Assembly (NCBI GenBank): GCA_001557505.1
Contig: LSAX01000003.1
Coordinates: forward strand, 3,596,001 to 3,660,000
Length of the DNA stretch: 64,000 nucleotides
Source of the DNA: Reticulascus tulasneorum
Lineage: Eukaryota; Ascomycota; Sordariomycetes; Glomerellales; Reticulascaceae
Direction: 5' to 3'
The position numbers were made by a program, and so were the translations under genes. Below, in pieces: positions 55,483 to 64,000 of the stretch (position 1 is the stretch's first letter; each line of letters begins with the position of its first letter). Below the pieces are notes generated by a model. That model saw only the letters and a program-made list of their open reading frames with translations. It was not told the DNA's origin and did no database searches.

Positions 55483-58115
55483 ATGCCGGCCCCGTACTCT
55501 GATAATCTGTATTCCGCCGACCTGACCGACGACTCGGACGCGGCTAGCGACAACGACATCGACACCCATCTGTCGCCTACTGATGGTTACTTCCACGCGT
55601 CGGACCCCTCATTGTCAGCTTTATATCCCCCGCAGCAGGAGAGCTCGAGCCAGAGCCAACGCCCACAGTTTGCACAACCGACGTCCGCCGGTGTGCCGCA
55701 TGTACCGAATGTGCTGGTGGCCGACCCCAGTCTCGCCGGGAGAGATGAAGAGGGTTCAAAGGCTAGAGAGGCTAGGGAGGAGAGGATAAATAGCGAGAGG
55801 ACGGTTGCGTCGTCACCTCTTCCTTCCCTCGCTACCGCTACCGCTACCGCTACCGATGCTGTCGTCGCCGTCGAGGATCAGTCTTGGGGAGGGAGTGTAG
55901 CCACGCCATCGCATACGCGGTCTGCATCGACGAGTTCTGCCCAAGCGTCTTATACGTCTTACTCTCCGTCGACAAGTACCCCTCTCCGTTCACCACGCAC
56001 CCACCAGCAACGGAGTCTCTTCTCAGAACGCTCACCTCTCTTCCGCGTACCTGCCGAGGCACCGCCAGCTTACACGCCGTCGCCCACCTCGCCCACCACG
56101 TCGTCGCCCGACCGCTCAGAGAACTACCAGACTTTTGCACCCGCCGCAATGGGCGTGCCCGAGGAATCGACACGTCTGCTCGGCCATGAGCCCGAGAGCA
56201 TGGGCGGCCGGCCTTATGATGAGGAGTCGGGCTTCGTGCCGGTCTGGAAGAACCGGGTCCGCAAGCGGGTTGCTGGCTGGGGATCGAGGAAGACGGTCAA
56301 GGGCGTGCTCTGGGTTGCGTTGCTACTTTCCATCGGCATTGCGATATTCGTGACCATCACTAATGTTGTGGTTGAGATCAAGGTAGGTGGCTCATCGTCT
56401 CTACATATACCCCATCCATCTCATCACCTTGCTCAGCTTGCTCAGCTTGACTGCCAAGCTTTTCACACACACTTCTCCTCACAGCACAATTCTTCCAAGC
56501 ATACTCTAACATGGTGCAGAAACCACACACGCCGTCGGCTCCTAAGGAGCCTGTCACCACACCGCCGGGCAATACGCCACCAGAGAACGCACCACCGAAC
56601 AAAGCACCACCAAGCAGCGACGGTCCCATTCTACCAGTCCCTTGGAACCCTTCGGCCAGCTGCCTGGACTCCGAATACCGTTTCCCTCATGAAGCCTATC
56701 CCCTGGAATTCTCTCCGGGCCGAAGCCTCAGCCTGATGCAGAAAGTCGCACACGACGACCGCCAGTCAGGTTGGCAGCCCAACGTCTACGGCGACATCGT
56801 AGTCCGCCGGCAACAGAACAACAGCCCCGCCCCGAGCATCGATATCGAAATCATCTCGAACGACGAGTCGCTCAAGCCGAGCATCAGCTGGAACTCGGAT
56901 TCCCAGAGCCTGCTGATTGAGACACCTTCCCGGATCGACTGGAGCGCCTCCGCCAAACCATGCATCAAGATCCGCGCTACGATCTGGGTGCCTGAGAAGG
57001 CGGACATGGAATTCGTAGAGCTGCAGTCCCTGCACCTCGACGTCAAGCTAATGGAAAACCTCTCCATCAACCTCTCCCAGCACTTGGATATTTCTACCAT
57101 TGTGGGTCGGGTCCAAGGAGCAAGCAGTAATACCGACCTCATGGCCGATGCCACTTCCAAGGGCGACTCTGGGGTCACCATCGACGGAACACCACCAGAG
57201 GGATTCCACCTCAACTGCCGGGAGATCTCCATCACCACCATATCCGGCGATATCCAAGGCTACTGGCCGCTCTATGACTCCCTCAAAGTCGCCTCTGACA
57301 GCGGTGCAGCCATAATCGCAGTCGGGCCTAAGCCAGTGCACGAAAAAAACCCCAAGCCCGCCTATCTTTCCGTTGGGACCATATCCGGCGACGTGCAAGT
57401 CCGGGAACCCATCGAGAAGGCGTTGGGAAGAGAGAAACCCGAAACCCTCATCCCCCCGCGCGACTACATCATCGACATCACATCCGCGTCGGGGAACATC
57501 AAGGCCGAGCTGGCCTTCACCTCTGCCGCCGAGCTGAGCAGCCTCTCGGGCGACATGTATCTCACGCTGCTCCCGATCTTCAACGTCTCCATGATCCAGG
57601 ACATCAAACGCAGCGAGCTATCAACAGACACAAAATCCGGCGGCACCGAAATCGCCATCCTGGAACCCCTCTGGGTCTCCATCACGGAATCCGACTCGCA
57701 GCTCTCGGAGCCTTGGAAGCCCGAGCCCCCGAAGGACATCCCCTATATCCCCATCGGCAACGATGATCCATACAAGCTAATTCCCCGCCCTCCCCGTCGG
57801 CCCAACACACCCACCGCCTCGTACGAGTCCGGCATCGCAGGCGGCCAACTGGCCCTCCGCTGCCTGAAATCCAGCCACAGCACCATCAGCGGGAACATGA
57901 AGCTCGCCTACCCCGCCTCCTGGGAGGGCCTGGCGCACGCGTCGAGCCTGTCGGGCGACATCGTCATGATCGGTAAGGATTTGGTCATTACGCGCCGCAG
58001 CAACTCGTATCCCAAGTCCTGGGAGGCGAGGAAGGGCAAGGCGTTCGGGGGGAGCGAGCTCCACCTCGATGGCATCTCGGGCAACGAGCGTTTGACCGTC
58101 GGTCACGCCAAGTAG
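55483..58115 (+). CDS. single-pass membrane protein with DUF4097-like repeat domain
   Basis: Exons 55483-56382 and 56520-58115, with a 137-nt intron (GTAGGT...GTGCAG), give 831 residues. Residues 1-270 are disordered, rich in Ser, Pro and Thr, with a TAT repeat (ATATATAT) from a CTACCG microsatellite at 55831-55856. One membrane span, VLWVALLLSIGIAIFVTITN, lies about 275-295, and a Pro-rich stalk follows. The rest (about 330-831) would be on the other side. In it the motif S-G-(D/N)-hydrophobic recurs seven times between about 540 and 820 (TISGDIQG, TISGDVQV, SASGNIKA, SLSGDMYL, TISGNMKL, SLSGDIVM, GISGNERL), as in DUF4097/adhesin-type parallel beta structure. Similar proteins are widespread but uncharacterised in Pezizomycotina. 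Confidence 0.86.
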
Positions 58116-58430
58116 CGGACTCGAGGGGAGATGGCGTGACCGTATTGCGAGGAAGGTAGTGGGAGGAACTCAAAATCTGTTCTAGAGGACAGTGCTACTG
58201 CAACATCTGCATGGCGGGGATAGTATGTAACCATGGCTTTGCATTTGGCGTTTTGGCTGGGCTGGATTATGCAAAGGTAGCGGGGTGGGTGCTCTCGTTT
58301 TTATATACTAGTTAGTTGCCATATACCGATCAATACACGATCCCTGATGAATACACACAAGAATCACAATTTATCTAAGCTTCATTCGTCTCGTACATGA
58401 GGTGGGTATCTATTTTCACACAGCTCTATG
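58116..58430. other. convergent 3' flanks
   Basis: Presumed 3' UTRs of the DUF4097-like gene and TilS. Confidence 0.5.
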
Positions 58431-60489
58431 TCACACAAGTTCTCTCCTCCGTCTAGTCCTCGCCCTTCTTCTACGCCTTGGTCTCGGAGCCTGGCTCTCG
58501 TCTGCCTTGTAATCCCTCGCGGGCAGGCTACTCTCCAACAAGTCCATGTCGACCTTCCGGTACCGAACTTCGTATTGCAGCCACTTCTCCAGTCCGGGCA
58601 GCTGCACCGCCATCGTCGGCAGCGCCACCAACTTCTCCGCCTCCCCCTCCTTCGGGCGCGATGCGTACAGCGCGGGCAGCGTATACCGCACCTTTCCGGG
58701 TGCGTATCGCCTCAGCACGTCGGCGAGGTACGCCTTCCCCTTCTCGTCCAGCCCCTCGCGGAACCCCTGGGCGTGCGCCTGCGCGAACGGCGCGATCCGC
58801 ACCTCGGCCTGCGTCTTGCCCCGCCAGCGGATCCAGAACCGGCCGTCGAACGGCCGCCAGTAGCGCCAGGGGTACCAGGGCCCGTCGCGCGGGCTCTTGA
58901 CCTCCTCGGCGGAGTGCGTGGGGCCCGAGACCGAGGGCAGCGGCTGGTTCGAGGGGTTGGGCTCGCGGCTCAGGAACCACTTCAGGGGCCGGGAGGGGGA
59001 CTGCAGCGGGATGAAGAGCACGCTGCCATGGTTGAAGGCCTTGGGGGTCGCGCTCAGCAGGGGGAGGTCGGAAGGATGGGCGATGGCGGGGAAGAGGCGG
59101 GAGACGGTGGTTTGGAGGTTCGCAATCTGCGGGAGGTGGGTCTCGGGTGTCACGAAGGAGATGAGGCGGCGGATGAGCAGCGCGGCGATCGTCCGGCGGT
59201 GTATTATGCGTGCTTCGTGCCGCTTCCTAGCGTGATTCGATCTTCGAGCAGGCCTGGAAATCGACAGATCAGGCAGTTCGATGATGATTGTCCCGGCGTT
59301 CGGTTCAAAGTTCTGAATCACAGTCCTGGTCGCCCATCTTTCCGCTTCCGAATCCTGCACCCGCGCCTTCGCGACACAATTCCGCGACAGGCGCAGGATA
59401 GCCGGCTTCTGCAGCGCCACGGGCAGCTGGTGGTTCTTGCACATTTGCCTGACTGCGTTCCGCGGCGTCAGCGTCTGGTCCTGGTTCGTGTGGTCCTCGA
59501 ACCACTTGATCTTGTTCGCCTCGCACGTCGCTATCAGCCTGTCCTTGCTGAACTCCAGCAGCGGCCTGTAGACCATGATCCCGGCGTCTTCGGTCTCGAC
59601 CGGCGGCAGCAGCGGGAGCCTTCGCATCTTCCCCGTCTGTGTCTCGTACTCGCGCTCGATGTACGCAATGTCCAGCTCAACCCGCAGCCCGGCGGCCAGC
59701 TCTGCCGCATGGACTTCTGGGTTTAGCTCCGAGCCCAGTTGGCGGCGCACATACCTCCAAGCCTTCCTCTTTGGGTGGAAGCTGAGAAAAGGCATCGTCT
59801 TGGCCTGGTCATCTATGTGGCCGCTCTCGTATGCCCCATGAATATCGTACGATTCCGGTATGTTGTTCGCCGGCAACATGCCCCTCAACCCCCTGCTCCC
59901 ATGCCCGGCCAACAACCGCATCAGCACCGTCTCGTACTGGTCGTCGCTATGGTGCGCAAAGAACAGCGACTCGATGCCCTGCGCAACACAAGAATTCGCT
60001 ATCCTGCGGTACCGAAGCCGTCGCGCCACGCTCTCGATATTCGAAAGCTCTGCGGGATCCTCACCACCCCAATGGAGCGACAAGCGGTGCGGACTGAAGT
60101 GCTTGAACTGAGCCAGCCGGCGAAATACAGCTAATGACTCCTCCGAACTCTCCTTCCTAATCTTATGGTCCACAACCAACCCCGAGATCTTGGCAATGGG
60201 GTTATCTGCGATCTTCATGTTCGGGCTGATAATCTGGGCTTGGTTCAAGAGGAAGGCGAGGGCCATGGAGTCGACGCCTCCACTGACGGCAACACCTATA
60301 AGACCGAACAATTGTGATCAGCAGTCAATTCAAGCATCTTCGGGCCTGGGGGCACGAACCAATGTTTCGCCGCGCCGCAACCTTTGCAAGTGGGAACCGC
60401 GGGGGACATGTTGCTCTCAGGGCATCGAGGAACTCGATCCAAGAAATTGGCTTTGGGACGTGGTGGAACACCTGTGGTGTAATGCCCAT
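58431..60489 (-). CDS. tilS: tRNA(Ile)-lysidine synthetase-like protein (TilS)
   Basis: Exons 60489-60360 and 60295-58431, with a 64-nt intron (GTTCGT...CTTATAG), give 664 residues. Exon 1 codes MGITPQVFHHVP through FPLAKVAARRNI and joins in frame to the PP-loop GVAVSGGVDSMAL (SGGVDS at 48-53). The second conserved block HHSDDQYETVLMRLLAGHG is at about 158. N-type PP-loop ATPases of this family change C34 of tRNA-Ile(CAU) to lysidine so it reads AUA. In a fungus the substrate would be mitochondrial tRNA-Ile, which is inference. The protein is much longer than bacterial TilS (about 430 residues). It ends in a strongly basic tail, PRPRRRRRARTRRRRELV. No strong presequence is visible. Confidence 0.88.
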
Positions 60490-60844
60490 TCCATCATACG
60501 CGAGCTCTCAGAGCTTCGCAAAAAAGGCCTTGAACGGTCTGATGTGCTGTTTTGCGAAGCTTGGAGGGGAGCTTGAAGGTGGGATCGGATGGTGTGGTGT
60601 GGTTTACAGTGGCTTGGAGGTGACCCCCCGGCTGGAGCTCCAATTTTTTTGCCCGGGTTTTCGGAGGAAGAAAAATTCCCATGACCTCACTAATACCGAG
60701 CTCGGAGCTTCACCAGTGCTACACGCGCTTCTCAATTCACCACATTCACCCCAATGCAGTCACAAGCGCCCTCATAGTCCCGGCCCCAGCCTCGCTGGCC
60801 CTATCACGAACCCTGCCTCTGCCTGTCTTCCCTCGACCCTCAAA
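60490..60844. other. bidirectional promoter, TilS / PET8
   Basis: Only 355 bp separate the two divergent starts, both for probable mitochondrial proteins, so they may be co-regulated. Confidence 0.6.
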
Positions 60845-61723
60845 ATGAGCGGTTCGAGCCCCCCGTTCTCGACCGCTCTCCTCGCGGGCGGCCTTGCCGG
60901 CACAACTGTCGACCTGACCCTCTTCCCTCTCGACACCCTCAAAACCCGCCTCCAGTCCTCGGCCGGCTTCTTCCCCTCTGGCGGTTTCGCCGGCATCTAC
61001 CGCGGTGTCGGCTCCGCCCTCGTCGGCTCCGCGCCTGGGGCCGCCTTCTTCTTCTGTACCTACGAGGCCACGAAAACATTCCTCAGCCAGCGAAATGCGG
61101 GCAAGACGAGCGCCTGGACGCAGCCGATGGAGCATATGATTGCGGCAAGCCTGGGTGAGGTCGCCGCCTGCGCAATTCGCGTCCCGACCGAGGTGGTGAA
61201 GCAGCGCGCGCAAGCGGGGCAACATGGCGGATCGAGCGCCGCGGCGTTGAGGAACATCCTCTCGCAGTACTCGCATGTTGGCCTTGCCGGTGTGTGGCGC
61301 GAACTATACCGCGGGTGGTCGATTACCGTAATGCGCGAGGTGCCCTTCACGATCATCCAATTCCCGTTATGGGAGCGGCTCAAGTCTTGGAGTCGACAGC
61401 GGCAGCAGAACAAGAACTGGAAGCTTGAAGGCCCACAGGTTGAAGTCCAGGTCACGGCCGTGGAAAGTGCGCTCTACGGCAGTGTCGCCGGCGCAACAGC
61501 AGCAGGAATCACCACGCCGCTGGACGTGTTGAAGACGAGGGTCATGTTATCACAGCAGAAGGAGAAGGTGGGCGATGTCTTGAGGATGATATATCGGGAA
61601 CATGGATTACGGCCCTTCTTTGCGGGAATGGGCCCGCGTGTTGCGTGGATCAGCGTTGGCGGCGCCATCTTTTTGGGGAGTTACCAGTTTGCAGTCAATG
61701 CCATCAACGGAGCACCTGCATAA
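60845..61723 (+). CDS. pet8: mitochondrial S-adenosylmethionine carrier (PET8)
   Basis: Intronless. The frame is open from 60314, but the ATG at 60845 gives the normal N terminus MSGSSPPFSTALLAGGLAGT and 292 residues. Three carrier modules bear FPLDTLKTRLQ, VPTEVVKQRAQ and TPLDVLKTRVM. The second and third, with GAAFFFCTYE and WRELYRGW, fit Pet8/SAMC rather than ADP/ATP or phosphate carriers. It imports S-adenosylmethionine in exchange for S-adenosylhomocysteine, feeding methylation of mitochondrial RNA, DNA and ubiquinone precursors, and lipoate and biotin pathways. Its neighbour TilS modifies tRNA in the same compartment. Confidence 0.91.
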   Translation: MSGSSPPFSTALLAGGLAGTTVDLTLFPLDTLKTRLQSSAGFFPSGGFAGIYRGVGSALVGSAPGAAFFFCTYEATKTFLSQRNAGKTSAWTQPMEHMIAASLGEVAACAIRVPTEVVKQRAQAGQHGGSSAAALRNILSQYSHVGLAGVWRELYRGWSITVMREVPFTIIQFPLWERLKSWSRQRQQNKNWKLEGPQVEVQVTAVESALYGSVAGATAAGITTPLDVLKTRVMLSQQKEKVGDVLRMIYREHGLRPFFAGMGPRVAWISVGGAIFLGSYQFAVNAINGAPA

Positions 61724-61977
61724 CACGTACGAAATGGAACTGGACGACGATCGATCGGAGGGAGGTATGTAAAACGGATGCATTAGCGGCGTTGAGGCAT
61801 GGTCACCCAACTCTGTATAAACATGAGGCTCATCGATGAGCTAGGCAACTACGCTGCGCGCGGGAAGCCACTTTTTCCAACGCTATGTACAACATCAGAG
61901 CTGGTCCTATACCCCTGTAGAGAGAACTATATAGAAAGAAGGTTTAACGCCGAACTGTTTTGATGTCTACCCGACAT

Positions 61978-64000
61978 TTACGTCGACGCTACAGGAGCTT
62001 GCGCGGCAGCCGGTGGAGTCACCTCCTCGGGCTCGGGAGCCGGTTGTGGAGGGGGAGGAGGGTTGGGGATCTCTTTCCGTCCATTCGCCTTGTAGTACAG
62101 CATGATATCGCTGCCGCCTTTCCAGACATGAGCGCGGAGAGTAGCCAGGCTCATGGTAATCGGTAATGGCTATTCGGGAGTCAGAACACTTTGTCCGCAC
62201 TATAGCAGGAACAAGGGGGGAGAGTGTACATACCTGGTCATTACAATAGAGCTCGAGATACTCCTCCGGCCGCAAAGCGTCCGGTTCCGGTTCCGCAGGA
62301 GGCGGATCAATTCGCTCTGCGACATAAGCCAGTATCTTCTTTACACGGAGCATTCTGTTCGCATTGAGTCGATTGTTCCCATCGGCTGTCGCGATATCCG
62401 GCAATGATTTCTGCCATGGCTGAAGCACAAATGACACTTTCACGGGGTCCTTCTGCGGAACCTGGTTTTGGAGGAGCACTTCGCCCAACCACATGGGTCC
62501 CCGCTGCTCGATGATGTTCGCATCCTTGCCAACCGTCTCCACCGTGCCCTGGTATATGTTGGCGCTTCCACCAGTGGTCTCCTCCTGGATAATGACCTTT
62601 GTGCCTGATGGAAGCTTCAAAACCGGTGTATCACTTGACAAGCTTGGCGTTACCCGCGTTTCGATGAGCTGGTCCGGAGTATCCGTCAATTGCTTGTCGT
62701 ACTCGTTTCTGATTCTCTGAATGACGCCGAGGAAGCTATCATCGACCTCTTTTTCGTGGGTAGAGGACGATTCGGATTCTTCTGCCTTCTCGTCGACCAC
62801 CGCAGGTTTCTCAGTGTTGGTCGAAGCCGAGCGTCCGAGCTTCTTGCTGCCGAATGACATGCCCATACGGAACTTTTTACCAAATGGTGTGCTGGGAGAC
62901 TTGCCGTTAGCTTCCTTGTCCTTGTCCTTATCCTTCTCTTTCTCTTTGCCTGCATCGCCAGCCGGTTTGGCATCTGCAGTCTGCTCGGCCGGGGTAGCAG
63001 GCGTTGCTGCAGGTTTTGAGGCACCTTCAACGGGTGCGATTACACTTGTGAAGTAATCCTCTCGTTCAGTCGATGGACGGCTGGCTTGTGACGCCCTCTT
63101 GTCTAACGGACTGGTTGGACTTGTCGTGCCTTCTGGGACATCTGGAAGACGAGAGACACCAGGCGTGGCGAGACCAATGGCTAGCCCCGGAGTCATCGGA
63201 TATTGCGAGCCGTTTGCCCGAGGTGTTGTGGCGAACTCTGATCCATCCCACCCCGGTATGCTAGAGGACGGAATCGCAATAGATGTTGGTGGATTTGCTC
63301 GGGTTGTAGCAGCAAGTCGTCTTTCTACGGCCTCGTTCAGAGTTTGCCGGTACACCTCGTCCCTTTTGATCTCCTCGTCAATCAAGTTTGCGAAGAGGTA
63401 TCGCAGTATCCACTTTCCAAGATTGACTGCAGAAACAGGTAAGTATGTGCTGTAGTTGATTTTAGCAAGGAATCTTACTTCTCTGGTCATCTCGGAATTC
63501 AACCGGTTCTCCTAGCACCAAGTCGTCGGCGTATGTCTCTGCATCAAAGCAATTAAACGGCTCAAGGACCACGGTCAGGCTGCCCGAGCTCGTGTCGATC
63601 GAGCACCAGGGTGCTACTGCTTCTAGAGTGTTGACCTCAGGTTCGACATCCTCGAGATGCCGTTTGCCGTAACGCTTGATTGGCTCGCACTACAACCTGT
63701 CAGCCTCTTGCCAACGAAAACACGAACTCGTTTCGAACTTACCTTGATCAAATCCCACAGCAAGACATCACCAGCTGTGTCCAACGTCAAGACTCTTCTC
63801 CTATCGTTCAGGAGTCTATGTTTCACCAGACCAAACTGTCCCTCAATTGTTTCCTCGGGCAAGTGATGAATTGGTTCAGGACCGTGAGCAGGGGGGTCTG
63901 CCATGATTTCTGATCCCTTTCGCGTCATGCTAACAGCGCTTAGCGTGGCTGTCTCGGGTTCCCGCGTAGCCTGGGACGGGAAGACTGCCGTATTGGAGAT
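61978..64000 (-). CDS. WDR48/Bun107-like WD-repeat protein, C-terminal part
   Basis: Exons from beyond 64000 to 63743, then 63689-63479, 63426-62234 and 62169-61978, with introns of 53, 52 and 64 nt; frame is kept throughout. The 5' part, with the beta-propeller, lies outside. Inside is the last propeller strand ([17 protein letters not shown]), then [37 protein letters not shown] and [11 protein letters not shown]. These blocks are typical of the DUF3337 region of WDR48/UAF1 and fission-yeast Bun107. A Ser/Lys/Glu-rich disordered stretch (residues rich in [11 protein letters not shown]) precedes a ubiquitin-like C-terminal domain ending [23 protein letters not shown]. Such proteins bind and activate USP12/46-type deubiquitinases (Ubp9 in fission yeast). 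Confidence 0.87.

Noticed and set aside
58428..59726. 432-codon plus-strand frame over TilS
   Set aside because: Antisense shadow of a GC-rich gene; Arg/Gln/Pro-rich with no domain.

Overview
The window is nuclear DNA of a filamentous ascomycete, most likely a Sordariomycete (perithecial Pezizomycotina). The genes are split by short GT-AG introns, mostly 45-150 nt, with CTAAC/CTGAC-like branch sites. Gene content is fungal (HET-domain gene, fungal NLR, COQ2, HEM13, ATG8, BET4, AMA1, cyclin C). I see no transposon, rRNA, tRNA, CRISPR array or secondary-metabolite cluster. I assign 26 protein-coding genes; two run off the window ends. The genus cannot be fixed from the sequence alone.

Layout. 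1-10 kb: 5' part of a JmjC gene (-), COQ2 (+), RPS23 (-), an unknown protein (+), a 720-aa HET-domain protein (-) and a small secreted I9-type inhibitor (+). 10-25 kb: a Hook dynein adaptor (+), adenylate kinase (-), a large NLR with alpha/beta-hydrolase, NB-ARC and TPR parts (-), RPN8 (+), a SWIM zinc-finger protein (-) and HEM13 (-). 26-37 kb: ATG8 (+), a secreted histidine acid phosphatase (+), BET4 (-), the meiotic APC/C activator AMA1 (+) and the SNARE SYN8 (-). 37-47.6 kb is gene-poor, with a small mitochondrial protein and a short conserved unknown protein. 47.6-64 kb: a membrane-anchored alpha/beta hydrolase (+), cyclin C (-), a Ca2+-regulated mitochondrial carrier (+), a single-pass protein with DUF4097-like repeats (+), a TilS-like lysidine synthetase (-), the S-adenosylmethionine carrier PET8 (+) and the 3' part of a WDR48/Bun107-like gene (-).

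Most genes are housekeeping and unlinked in function. Several serve mitochondria (COQ2, HEM13, TilS, PET8, the Ca2+ carrier, the small mitochondrial protein). Others serve membrane traffic and turnover (Hook, BET4, SYN8, ATG8, RPN8). The HET protein and the NLR are the self/non-self recognition candidates.

The standout observation is AMA1. Its reading frame is otherwise continuous, but it is broken by two in-frame TAG codons, at 34391 and 35165. Both sit where the family should have tryptophan (TGG), and both adenosines can be drawn in hairpin loops. This is the pattern expected of a gene that needs sexual-stage A-to-I mRNA editing (UAG to UIG, read as Trp) to make full-length protein. The alternatives are a pseudogene or, for the first site only, an unconvincing 51-nt intron.
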